Shown: positions 1 to 7,464 of the stretch, piece by piece | Layout: the number at the start of each line of letters is the position of its first letter | Position numbering within the stretch: position 1 is the first letter of the stretch | Assembly (NCBI GenBank): GCA_946495905.1 | Contig: CAMMEP010000022.1 | Location: forward strand, 1-20,691 | From: an uncultured Clostridium sp. | GTDB lineage: Bacteria; Bacillota; Clostridia; TANB77; CAG-508 | Direction of reading: 5' to 3' | Length of the DNA stretch: 20,691 bases | Position numbers and translations under genes: made by a program | The notes under the pieces: model-generated | What the model was told of the DNA's origin: nothing | The model's input: the letters and a program-made list of their open reading frames with translations, nothing else | The model's database searches: none

Positions 1-56
1 TTTGCCTTTATTTCAAGAACTTTTGAAAATATATTTTTCATTTTAACAATATGCAT
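1..56 (-). CDS. possible start of an unidentified gene, cut by the window edge
   Basis: On the minus strand an ATG at 56-54 directly follows the rimO stop codon and stays open to the window edge; a second in-frame ATG lies at 41-39. The visible peptide is only about 18 residues (MHIVKMKNIFSKVLEIKA) and has no recognisable motif. Neither ATG has a convincing Shine-Dalgarno sequence. Direct abutment with rimO suggests a translationally coupled downstream gene. It could equally be a chance open frame. Confidence 0.3.
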   Translation of the reverse strand, partial: MHIVKMKNIFSKVLEIKA

Positions 57-1397
57 TTACAATTTGCAAATCAAATCATAATTACTCACATCTACTATTT
101 TTCCTTTTACAAACTCTCCCATGTGTAATTCTTTTTTTGTATTCACATACACAACACCATCTATTTCTGGTACATCCATACTGCTTCTTCCTATATATGT
201 TTTTCCATCAAAAGCTTTTCCTTCAATTAATATTTCTACTTCTTTTCCAATTTGATTTTCTAAGTTTTGTTTTGATATTTCTTGTTGCAATTTCATAATT
301 TTGTTATATCTGCTTTTTTTCGTCATAGGATGTATTTGTTCTTTTATTCTTGCAGCAGGTGTTCCATCTTCTTTTGAATATGAAAAACAACCTAATTTAT
401 CAAATTTAGCCTCGTTTAAGAAATGATATAGCTCTTCAAAATCTTCTTTTGTCTCTCCTGGAAATCCTACCATAACCGTAGTTCTAATCACTACCTCTGG
501 AATTTCCTTTCTTAATTTTTGTATTAATCTTCTTATTGATTTCCCATCACTTTGTCTATTCATTCTTTTTAAGACTGTATCAGAAATATGTTGGATTGGA
601 ATATCAAAATATTTACAAATTTTATCATTCTCTTTTACTACTTTAATTAGTTCATCATCAATTGTTTCTGGATAAGCATATAAAAAGCGAATCCAATGAA
701 TTTTATCAATTTTGCATAATTCTTGTAATAATTCTGCCAAGCGTGGTTTGCCATAAATATCGATTCCATATTTAGTAGTATCTTGTGCAATAAGAATAAG
801 CTCTTTGTATCCATTATCGGCTAATTTTTTAGCTTCGTTTAAGATATCTTCCATATTTCTACTTATCTGTGGCCCACGAATATATGGTATAGCACAATAG
901 GTACATCTATTGCTACATCCGTCTGCAATTTTTAAATATGCAAAATTTTCTCCCGTAGAAATAACTCTTTCTTCTATTTTGTTAAAATCTTGATATTTGT
1001 TTGTATTCTCTAATTGTTGTTTTGAAGTATTAGATTGTACTTTTTCCTTTTCCATTAAATTTACAATTTGTTCCCATAAAGAATTATACTCACTATATTT
1101 TATCCATAAATCCACTTCTGGTATTGCTTTTTCAAGTTCCTCTTTATATCTCTCTACTAAACATCCCATTACAATAAGGTATTTGCATTTATTCTTTTTG
1201 TACTCTGCCATTTCTAAAATGGTATTTATTGCCTCTTCTTTGGCAGATTCAATAAAACCACAAGTATTAATCACAATGGCATCTGCTTCTTCTGGATTAT
1301 TTACAATTTCATAATTATTTGCTTTAAATATTCCTATTGTTTTTTCGGTATCTACTAAATTTTTACTACATCCTAATGATACAAATCCTATTTTCAT
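57..1397 (-). CDS. rimO: ribosomal protein S12 methylthiotransferase RimO
   Basis: A radical-SAM methylthiotransferase that adds a methylthio group to a conserved aspartate of ribosomal protein S12. The three-domain layout is visible. The N-terminal UPF0004 domain opens with SLGCSKNLVDTE, the RimO signature, and supplies cluster cysteines C10, C46 and C79. The radical-SAM core carries the CxxxCxxC motif CSNRCTYC (C161, C165, C168) followed by AIPYIRGPQISR. A C-terminal TRAM domain covers roughly residues 375-446. The length (446 aa) is normal. The SLGCSKNLVD signature separates it from the tRNA-modifying paralogue MiaB. The ATG at 1397 is preceded by AGAGGT at a suitable distance. A palindromic repeat lies between it and capA. 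Confidence 0.95.
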   Translation of the reverse strand: MKIGFVSLGCSKNLVDTEKTIGIFKANNYEIVNNPEEADAIVINTCGFIESAKEEAINTILEMAEYKKNKCKYLIVMGCLVERYKEELEKAIPEVDLWIKYSEYNSLWEQIVNLMEKEKVQSNTSKQQLENTNKYQDFNKIEERVISTGENFAYLKIADGCSNRCTYCAIPYIRGPQISRNMEDILNEAKKLADNGYKELILIAQDTTKYGIDIYGKPRLAELLQELCKIDKIHWIRFLYAYPETIDDELIKVVKENDKICKYFDIPIQHISDTVLKRMNRQSDGKSIRRLIQKLRKEIPEVVIRTTVMVGFPGETKEDFEELYHFLNEAKFDKLGCFSYSKEDGTPAARIKEQIHPMTKKSRYNKIMKLQQEISKQNLENQIGKEVEILIEGKAFDGKTYIGRSSMDVPEIDGVVYVNTKKELHMGEFVKGKIVDVSNYDLICKL

Positions 1398-1416
1398 CTA
1401 TTACCTCTTTCTAATT

Positions 1417-1517
1417 TTCCAAATTAAGGCCGGGCCTATTTCTCCACTTTTTTCTAAAATAGGGACAGGCGTATTTGTGGAAAAGAGTGGACAAATAGGC
1501 CTGTCCCCAATTTGGAA
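1417..1517. repeat. GGGACAG-type palindromic repeat, copy 1 (cruciform-like)
   Basis: This fills the space between capA and rimO. Nested inverted arms are visible: outer arms 1417-1425 with 1509-1517, GGCCTATTT at 1433-1441 with its complement at 1493-1501, and TCCACTTTT-type arms near 1443-1453 with 1481-1491. The core GGGACAGGC occurs at about 1462-1470 and its complement GGCCTGTCCCC at 1498-1507. The right end directly abuts the capA stop codon at 1518-1520. Related cores occur at 5047-5142 and 13780-13828. The look is that of a REP-like element, but no transposase is present here. Confidence 0.75.
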
Positions 1518-2783
1518 TTAAGTCAAAATTTCATTTAATCTATTTAATGCACTTACTAATTTATCATAGGTTTCTCTTGTAATTGCTGTTGTGTTTCCTT
1601 CTGCATATGCTGTAGCTGTACTTTTCATATCTATTAATTCAAAACGATTTTCTGCTTCTTCTCCATTATCCAGCATATAAATTGGTGTATAATCCACTTT
1701 GTTTAAAGATACAGTTCCATCTTTTCCGTTTTTTCGTAACTCTATGTTTAAAACCAATTCTGTTCTTGCTTCTTCTGAACTCAACGTAGAAATATATGTT
1801 CCTATGGAGTAAGCTATAAATACATTTTTTCCATCTTCGTTTTGCCTTACTTCCATTGGTTGTACAACGGATGGATGTGCTCCTAATATCATATCTACAT
1901 CATTTTCCACTAAAAAGTCAGCTATTTCTTTTTGCTCATTGCTTACATTTTCCGATATTGCGTCTCCCCAATGGATTAGTACACAAATGAATTCTGCTCC
2001 ATTTTCTTTTGCATATTCAATATCTGATTTTGCTTGTTCCTCGCTATACATGTTAATACAATTTTTTTCTTCTTGTGTTTTAGCTTTTTCTTCATCTAGA
2101 AAACAAGTATATGTTAAAAAAGCAATTTTTGTATTTTTTACTTCTTTGATAAGAACTGCATTTGATGTTTCTAGTTTGTCTCCTACTACAGAAAATCCTA
2201 GTTCTTCTAGATTATCCTTCGTTTCTTGTATTCCTGTTACACCATTATCTAAACTATGATTGTGCGCAATAGTAACTAAATTTACGCCAGAATCTTTTAC
2301 TGCTTTTGCAAATTCAATTGGTGCTTTTTTATCATTATATTCACCCTCTATAATTCCTGTTTCCATCGTTCCCATTATGATATCTGCATCATCAATAAAT
2401 CCTGCTACATTACGAAACATGTGGGAAAAGTTATAGGAATTGGTTGCATCATTATATGCATCTTCTAACATTGCCCCACTACACAAAATATCTCCTACTG
2501 CAGACATTTGGATAATAACATCCGATTCGGATATGTTTTGGTTTGTTTGTGCAATGCTATCATTAATTTGTGAAAAGATTTCCTCGGATTGCTTTTCTAT
2601 TTCTTGTTTTTGTTTAGCAAGTAACTGTTTGTCTTGATATTGCTTATAGGAATTAATTACAATACAGGTAGTAATAACAAGTAGTAAAATTCCTACTATT
2701 GTTAAAAATGTTTTTGTAGTTAATACCTCTTTTATACTTCTTATTCTTCTTGTATTTCTTCTGTTCCTTGGCATTTTGCTCAC
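1518..2783 (-). CDS. CapA-family (PGA_cap) metallophosphoesterase-like membrane protein
   Basis: The protein has a basic N-terminus, one membrane segment at about residues 25-45, a short coiled linker and then a large extracellular domain. The domain has the hallmarks of the CapA/PgsA family: SAVGDILCSG with the first metal-binding aspartate, IIMGTMETGI, NLVTIAHNHSLDNG (NHxxD), LIHWGD and ILGAHPSVVQP. The family is a calcineurin-like fold linked to poly-gamma-glutamate capsule synthesis, but no capB or capC neighbours are present, so a capsule role is not shown; a general surface phosphoesterase role is possible. The start at 2783 is GTG with AAAGGA only 2-3 bases upstream; the in-frame ATG at 2774 (codon 4) has longer, also imperfect, spacing and is an alternative. 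Confidence 0.88.
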   Translation of the reverse strand: MSKMPRNRRNTRRIRSIKEVLTTKTFLTIVGILLLVITTCIVINSYKQYQDKQLLAKQKQEIEKQSEEIFSQINDSIAQTNQNISESDVIIQMSAVGDILCSGAMLEDAYNDATNSYNFSHMFRNVAGFIDDADIIMGTMETGIIEGEYNDKKAPIEFAKAVKDSGVNLVTIAHNHSLDNGVTGIQETKDNLEELGFSVVGDKLETSNAVLIKEVKNTKIAFLTYTCFLDEEKAKTQEEKNCINMYSEEQAKSDIEYAKENGAEFICVLIHWGDAISENVSNEQKEIADFLVENDVDMILGAHPSVVQPMEVRQNEDGKNVFIAYSIGTYISTLSSEEARTELVLNIELRKNGKDGTVSLNKVDYTPIYMLDNGEEAENRFELIDMKSTATAYAEGNTTAITRETYDKLVSALNRLNEILT

Positions 2784-2906
2784 GTTCCTTTCAAAACCAC
2801 AAAACTAGTTAAAAAAATTAATTATCTCTCAACCTTTTTTTACTTTATATAGTTGAATTAAAATTTTAGTTATGTATTAAGTTATTACTATTCACGGTTG
2901 TTTTGG

Positions 2907-3058
2907 ATCGTAGCAATGTATATTTTAAGTTCATGTTGGAGTGCTTAAGGTGGGGACCGACAAGTTTACAAACTGTTAAACGAAACACAAGTAGAGTTTA
3001 TACAGTTTGTACGATGTTGGGGCCGGAAACATAAACTTAAAATATACATTGCTACGAT
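2907..3058. repeat. long inverted repeat / giant hairpin, possible MITE or structured RNA
   Basis: Arms 2907-2937 and 3028-3058 (31 nt each) are complementary with a single mismatch. Weaker complementarity may continue outward (TTGTT near 2898 against AACAA near 3067). Inside, 2964-2981 and 2996-3012 form a second stem around the 9-bp core ACAAACTGT. The unpaired segments between the stems carry two similar G-rich strings, GGTGGGGACCG (about 2950) and GTTGGGGCCGG (about 3016). No coding potential and no transposase are seen. A terminal-inverted-repeat miniature element or a structured RNA are both possible. Confidence 0.8.
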
Positions 3059-3201
3059 ATCTTAGAACAAGCTGTAAATTGTAACAATTAGGTATGTAAC
3101 GTAAAAGAAACACACACTGTATCTACAATTTCTATGTGTAAAATTATATCATACGTAAAGGTAAAAAACAATATTTCTAAAGGACATTTGTAACGTAGTA
3201 T

Positions 3202-3262
3202 TTGACTACGCATTCAAAATCTTATTAAAATACTTGAATAAATCCTTTTATTATTATACAAT
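3202..3262 (+). promoter_or_regulatory. two overlapping candidate sigma-A promoters and a palindrome
   Basis: Candidate 1: TTGACT at 3202-3207, 18-bp spacer, TAAAAT at 3226-3231. Candidate 2: TTGAAT at 3234-3239, 17-bp spacer, TACAAT at 3257-3262. Both lie just upstream of the acyl-CoA synthetase start. A 6-bp perfect palindrome CGTAGT-N5-ACTACG (3194-3210) overlaps the first -35 box and could be an operator. No regulator-specific consensus is recognised. Confidence 0.5.
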
Positions 3263-3291
3263 ATATCCAGAAAATTCCATTAAGGAAAGGA

Positions 3292-5031
3292 ATGATATTT
3301 GTGAGCAAGTATAAAAGAAAATTATACGATTCTGTTAAAATGAAGGATTTTAGAGATTTGGTGAATCGATATTCCACTTTATATGCAAATGACATTGCTT
3401 TTGAGTATAAGGAAACACCTTCTTCTGAAGAGCATATAAAAATCACTTATGGAAAATTTGCAGATGATATAAAATCTCTAGGTACTGCACTTTTAAATTT
3501 AGGATTATCCAAAAAGAGAGTGGCAATAATTTCACCTAATCGTTATGAATGGTGTGTAAGTTATTTAGCTGTTACTACTTCTGATATGATAGTAGTTCCA
3601 TTAGATAGAGCTCTTCCAGATAATGAAATAGAAAGTATAATTATTCGAAGTAAAGCAGAGGCTGTTATTTTTGACAAGAAGTATTCAGAAGTCTTTGAAA
3701 AAATAGCATCATCAAAAAATTCTAGTTTGTCCTCTTATATTTGTATGGACAATTTAGATCAATTCACAAGTTACGCTAGCTTAATTGAAAAGGGACATTC
3801 CCTTATTATTAATGGAGATAATAAATATGATTTAGTAGAAATTGATAATAGTAAAATGTCTATCATGTTATTTACCTCTGGTACTACTTCTATTTCTAAA
3901 GCAGTGGCATTGTCACAATCCAACATCTGTGAAGATATTTATGCCTTAGCGCAAATGACGGATATTCGTAAAGAAGATACATTTTTATCTTTTCTACCAT
4001 TGCATCATACTTTTGAATCTACTTGTACCTTCTTGTATGGAACTTTTTCTGGTATTACTGTTGCTTTTTGTGACGGAATTAAATATGTTCAAAAGAACTT
4101 AAAAGAATTTAAAGTCACAGGATTTGTGTGTGTTCCTTTAATGCTTGAAATTATGTACAAAAAAATTAAAAAAGGAATAGAAGAAAAAGGAAAAACGAAA
4201 TTAGTCCAAAGTATGACTAAAGTTTGTAATGGGATGCTAAAAGTAGGTATTGATTTACGTAGAAAAGTCTTTAAAGAAGTATTAGAAAATCTAGGTGGAA
4301 AACTAAGAATTTTAATTGCAGGTGGCGCTGCTATGAGTAAAGATGCCATTCAAGGATTTTTAGACTTAGGAATTAATTTGCTACAAGGTTATGGACTTAC
4401 TGAAACATCTCCTGTTATTGCTGGAGAAAATGATAAGTATAAACGATGTGGTTCTGTCGGTTTTCCTTTACCTGGTATTGATGTAAAAATTGATAACCCA
4501 GACAGTGACGGAATTGGAGAAATTGCGGTAAAGGCTCCAACGGTAATGCTTGAATATGTAGATAATCCAGAAGCAACTGCTGATGTTTTAAAAGACGGAT
4601 GGTTTTACACTGGAGATTTAGGATATTTTGACAAAGATGGATTTTTATTTATTACTGGCAGAAAAAAAGATGTTATTGTGTTAAAAAATGGAAAGAATAT
4701 TTTTCCAGAAGAACTTGAAATACTTGTTAACAAATTACCTTATGTTTCAGAAAGCATGGTATTCGGTAGACCAGAAGCAGATGGAGATTACAAAATATGT
4801 GCAAAAATTGTGTATAACAAAGACCATTTTAATGAAATACATAAAGATATTTCTAACCAAGAAGAGATTAAAAATATCATTTGGAATGATATAAAAAATG
4901 AAGTAAATCATAAAATGCCAGCATACAAATATATTAGAGAAATTATTGTTACAGAAGTTCCTTTAATAAAAACAACAACACAAAAAGTAAAAAGGCATGA
5001 GGAGTTAAAATTAATTTTAGGTAATACTTAA
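3292..5031 (+). CDS. long-chain fatty acyl-CoA synthetase (AMP-binding family)
   Basis: An ANL-superfamily adenylating enzyme that activates a carboxylic acid, probably a fatty acid, to an acyl-AMP and then the CoA thioester. Motifs in order: the phosphate-binding loop LFTSGTTSISKAVALS (about residue 193), the A5 motif GYGLTETSP (about 365), the A7 motif WFYTGDLGYFDKDG (about 437), the hinge GRKKDVIVLKNGKNIFPEE, and a C-terminal KTTTQKVKRHE that supplies the expected catalytic lysine region. The length of 579 aa is usual. The P-loop has SISKA where many relatives have GxPKG, a mild deviation. Substrate cannot be fixed from sequence. The ATG at 3292 and the in-frame GTG at 3301 both have usable Shine-Dalgarno spacing to AAGGAAAGGA. 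It is the only plus-strand gene here. Confidence 0.9.
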   Translation: MIFVSKYKRKLYDSVKMKDFRDLVNRYSTLYANDIAFEYKETPSSEEHIKITYGKFADDIKSLGTALLNLGLSKKRVAIISPNRYEWCVSYLAVTTSDMIVVPLDRALPDNEIESIIIRSKAEAVIFDKKYSEVFEKIASSKNSSLSSYICMDNLDQFTSYASLIEKGHSLIINGDNKYDLVEIDNSKMSIMLFTSGTTSISKAVALSQSNICEDIYALAQMTDIRKEDTFLSFLPLHHTFESTCTFLYGTFSGITVAFCDGIKYVQKNLKEFKVTGFVCVPLMLEIMYKKIKKGIEEKGKTKLVQSMTKVCNGMLKVGIDLRRKVFKEVLENLGGKLRILIAGGAAMSKDAIQGFLDLGINLLQGYGLTETSPVIAGENDKYKRCGSVGFPLPGIDVKIDNPDSDGIGEIAVKAPTVMLEYVDNPEATADVLKDGWFYTGDLGYFDKDGFLFITGRKKDVIVLKNGKNIFPEELEILVNKLPYVSESMVFGRPEADGDYKICAKIVYNKDHFNEIHKDISNQEEIKNIIWNDIKNEVNHKMPAYKYIREIIVTEVPLIKTTTQKVKRHEELKLILGNT

Positions 5032-5046
5032 TGCGAACAAAGGAGA

Positions 5047-5109
5047 GAACAAAGGGGACACTCTTAAAAGTTCAAAGATTTGAACTTTTAAGAGTGTCCC
5101 CCTTTGTTC
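5047..5109. repeat. GGGACAG-type palindromic repeat, copy 2a
   Basis: A nearly perfect hairpin of about 29 bp with a 4-nt loop: arm 5047-5075 (GAACAAAGGGGACACTC...) pairs with 5080-5109 (...GAGTGTCCCCCTTTGTTC), with one extra C in the right arm. It lies between the convergent acyl-CoA synthetase and RNase G/E genes. The GGGGACA boundary resembles the other two loci but the inner palindrome is different. Confidence 0.8.
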
Positions 5110-5113
5110 AAGT

Positions 5114-5150
5114 GAGAAAATTGGGACTGTCCCCAATTTCTCATTTTTTT
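5114..5150 (+). terminator. GGGACTGTCCC hairpin with T-run; probable terminator and repeat copy 2b
   Basis: GAGAAAATTGGG (from 5114) pairs with CCCCAATTTCTC (to 5142) with one bulge, and is followed on the plus strand by ATTTTTTT. This is a good intrinsic terminator for the plus-strand acyl-CoA synthetase. Its ACTGTCCCC core also belongs to the GGGACAG repeat group. The last coding base of the opposing RNase G/E gene lies at its edge. Confidence 0.65.
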
Positions 5151-6342
5151 AATCATTGCTACACATATGTTTACGCGTCATCTCTAATAAATTTAATTTT
5201 GAAAATCCAACAATTTGTGTTTTTGATCTGTCTTTTTTTAACTGTTCTTTAAATAGCTCTATTATTTTATTTTCGTTTCCTTCCTCTTTCATATCAATAT
5301 AGTCAATGATAATAATTCCGCCAATATCTCTTAATCTTAGCTGTTTTGCAATTTCAATAGTAGCTTCCTTATTTACAGTAAAAATTGTTTGTTCTAAGTC
5401 TTTTTTGCCTGTATATTTGCCTGAATTCACATCAATTGCTGTTAAGGCTTCTGTTTTATCAATAGTAATAAATCCACCACATTTTAGCCATACTTTTCTA
5501 TTTTCTAACTCTTCTAATTGTTTTTTTAGATTATACATATCCAAAATATTTTCTTGTAAATCTACTTTTATCTTTTTATTTTCTTCTTTTAGTTTTTCTT
5601 TAATTTCTTCATAAATTTCACTACTGTTTATAATAATTCTATTTAAGTCTTGGTCCATTAAATCAGTTAGTATTCTTTGTATAATATTCTCACTTTTATA
5701 CAAAATTTTTGGTTTTATACTATTTACTTTTTTTACCTCTGCTTTAAAAGCTTCTTCTATCTTTTTATATTTTTCTATTGTTTTCGTAAGGTCTTCTATT
5801 ATATCTTCTTCTGTTTTTCCTATTGCTGCCGTTCGAATAATTGCTCCCATTTCTTCTGGTATGTATTTATTTACTATTTCTTTTAGTCTCTTTCTTTCTT
5901 GTTCATCTTCTATCTTTTGTGAAATTGTTACAAATTTTTCTCCAGGCATAATAACCACAAATCTACCTGGAATGCTTAAATGAGCCGATATCCTTGCACC
6001 TTTTTTATTTGTACTATCCTTTTTTACTTGAACTAAAATTGACTCTCCTTCTTTTAGGTAATCTCGTATGTTATAATTTGTAAAGTCTTCGTTCTTATTT
6101 CCTGTTTCATCACTTACTTTTGGAATAACATCTCGAATATGGATAAAAGTATTCTTTTCTTTTCCAATATCAACAAAAGCAGCTTGCATACCTGGTAATA
6201 CATCTTTAACAATTCCTAAATAGATATCACCTTCTAATCTATCTTGTCCTTGCTCTTCTATATATCGTTCTATTAGCTTACCATTTTCCACCAATAATAT
6301 ATTTTTCTGATTTTCTTTTACATCAATTAATAATTCCTGCAT
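5149..6342 (-). CDS. rng: ribonuclease G/E family protein, short C-terminus
   Basis: An endoribonuclease of the RNase E/G family, acting in mRNA decay and rRNA or tRNA maturation. An S1-like RNA-binding domain is visible at about residues 35-120 (GDIYLGIVKDVLPGMQAAFV, FIHIRD). The DNase-I-like catalytic part carries both metal-binding aspartates, in LTAIDVNSGK (about 301) and IIIIDYIDM (about 344). The protein stops at residue 397 just after LLEMTRKHMCSND. Family members such as E. coli RNase G (about 489 aa) continue into a cysteine zinc-link used for dimer/tetramer formation, which is absent here. A palindromic repeat begins a few bases after the stop. The ATG at 6342 has AAAGGA about 12 bases upstream, a slightly long spacing. 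It follows pth closely. Confidence 0.9.
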   Translation of the reverse strand: MQELLIDVKENQKNILLVENGKLIERYIEEQGQDRLEGDIYLGIVKDVLPGMQAAFVDIGKEKNTFIHIRDVIPKVSDETGNKNEDFTNYNIRDYLKEGESILVQVKKDSTNKKGARISAHLSIPGRFVVIMPGEKFVTISQKIEDEQERKRLKEIVNKYIPEEMGAIIRTAAIGKTEEDIIEDLTKTIEKYKKIEEAFKAEVKKVNSIKPKILYKSENIIQRILTDLMDQDLNRIIINSSEIYEEIKEKLKEENKKIKVDLQENILDMYNLKKQLEELENRKVWLKCGGFITIDKTEALTAIDVNSGKYTGKKDLEQTIFTVNKEATIEIAKQLRLRDIGGIIIIDYIDMKEEGNENKIIELFKEQLKKDRSKTQIVGFSKLNLLEMTRKHMCSND

Positions 6343-6368
6343 TATATTAATTATCCTTTCTATTGTGT

Positions 6369-6935
6369 TTAATCTTTCACATTATATGTATTCATTGTAT
6401 TATCTATTCCATGTTCAAGCCAATATATTACCGCTTCTGCTGCATTATCTTCGCCTACTTGTAAATCGATATATTCTTCGTTTGGAATTTTTCCGATTAC
6501 ATAATTTATTCTGTCAAACTCATTTACTGGCTTTCCTATTCCAACTCGAATACGTGGAAACTCTTCGGAATTAAGTTCTTTTACCATAGATTTCATTCCA
6601 TTATGTGATCCAGGTCCACCTTTTGCTCTTACTCTTATTTTTCCAATGTCGGTATCCATATCATCATAGATAACCATTACATTTTCTAATGGCTCTTTAT
6701 AAAATCTTACGAATTCGATAGCCGCTTCTCCACTATTATTCATAAAAGTTTGTGGTTTTATTAAGATTACTTTTTTTCCTTCTATTATTCCTGTACCACA
6801 AATAGAACTAAATTTTGTCTTATTTAGTTCTATTCCATATTTTTTTGCTATTTTATTAATTACATCAAATCCCATATTATGCCTTGTATTGGCATATTCT
6901 GGTTCTGGATTTCCCAGTCCTACGATTATATACAT
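6369..6935 (-). CDS. pth: peptidyl-tRNA hydrolase
   Basis: Cleaves peptidyl-tRNA released by abortive translation, recycling tRNA in the cytoplasm. Family motifs: IVGLGNPEPEYANTRHNMGF with the catalytic histidine, LIKPQTFMNNSGEA, VIYDDMDTDIGKIRVRAKGG and GPGSHNGMKSM. The length is normal. An upstream in-frame ATG at 6941 touches the Shine-Dalgarno AGGA with no spacing, whereas the ATG at 6935 has a 6-base spacer. I therefore choose 6935, which puts the catalytic histidine at residue 19, close to the E. coli position. The reading frame is open to 6941 if the longer form is used. Confidence 0.95.
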   Translation of the reverse strand: MYIIVGLGNPEPEYANTRHNMGFDVINKIAKKYGIELNKTKFSSICGTGIIEGKKVILIKPQTFMNNSGEAAIEFVRFYKEPLENVMVIYDDMDTDIGKIRVRAKGGPGSHNGMKSMVKELNSEEFPRIRVGIGKPVNEFDRINYVIGKIPNEEYIDLQVGEDNAAEAVIYWLEHGIDNTMNTYNVKD

Positions 6936-6968
6936 ATTCATTCCTCACTTAAAGAATTCATTTACTTT

Positions 6969-7019
6969 ATATTTTGAATTATATATATATTGTCATCTTA
7001 TATATATAATTCAAAATAT
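6969..7019. repeat. perfect 21-bp inverted repeat spanning a gene end
   Basis: Arms 6969-6989 and 6999-7019 are perfectly complementary, with a 9-nt loop (6990-6998). The right arm is the last six codons of the upstream acetyltransferase (YFELYI) and part of its stop. There is no T-run on either side, so it is not a classical terminator; an mRNA-stabilising hairpin between the acetyltransferase and pth is possible. Confidence 0.8.
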
Positions 7020-7453
7020 CTAGCACCCGTATCTTCTTCATATAATTCATCTATTGGACTAAATCCTCTTTTCAAATAAAAATTAATTGCAGTTTCAAGT
7101 TTATCATACGTTCCTAAAAATATTCGATCAAACTTATCATGTTTTGATTTTTCAAGCATGATATTATATAGTTCTTTTGATAAGCCTTTGCTTCTATAAT
7201 CTTTTCTAACATATAATTTTTTTAACTCTACTTCCTTTTCATTGTGTTTCTTTAATCCTATGGTTCCAATCACATTATCATCTTCATCTACTGCGATCCA
7301 TAATCCTCCACCATTTTGGATGTATTCATTATTATTTTGTTCTTCTAGCTCTTTTCTGCACTCTTCAAATCCATATTCTTCAACAAACACAGATATAATA
7401 AAATTATTTACTTCTTCGTTATATCTGTTTTCAAATTCCTTTATTTTATACAC
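6998..7453 (-). CDS. GNAT-family N-acetyltransferase
   Basis: A 151-residue single-domain GNAT protein, predicted to transfer an acetyl group from acetyl-CoA to an unknown amine. Motif A is clear: ELKKLYVRKDYRSKGLSKEL, with RSKGLS as the pyrophosphate-binding (R/Q)xxGxG/A loop. Motif B follows with TAINFYLKRGF. The start is GTG at 7453, supported by AGGGTGA about 7 bases upstream; that ribosome site overlaps the stop codon region of the preceding glycosyltransferase gene, so the two are probably co-transcribed and coupled. The 3' end lies in a perfect inverted repeat. Substrate is unknown. Confidence 0.85.
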   Translation of the reverse strand: MYKIKEFENRYNEEVNNFIISVFVEEYGFEECRKELEEQNNNEYIQNGGGLWIAVDEDDNVIGTIGLKKHNEKEVELKKLYVRKDYRSKGLSKELYNIMLEKSKHDKFDRIFLGTYDKLETAINFYLKRGFSPIDELYEEDTGARYFELYI

Positions 7454-7464
7454 TTTAAATCACC

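Larger units (their letters stand above)
2784..3291. other. 508-bp divergent intergenic region with a giant hairpin and promoters
   Basis: This gap separates the divergent capA-like and acyl-CoA synthetase genes. It holds a ~150-bp inverted repeat (2907-3058), two overlapping sigma-A-like promoters for the plus-strand gene (3202-3262) and a short palindrome at 3194-3210. I found no convincing ORF in it. The stretch 3060-3190 shows nothing recognisable beyond AT-rich sequence. Confidence 0.7.

Noticed and set aside
3225..3446. 73-codon minus-strand frame over the acyl-CoA synthetase start
   Set aside because: It is antisense to the promoter and N-terminus of a clearly conserved gene.
5031..5252. 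73-codon plus-strand frame after the acyl-CoA synthetase gene
   Set aside because: It runs through palindromic repeats and antisense to RNase G/E and shows no ribosome site or motif.
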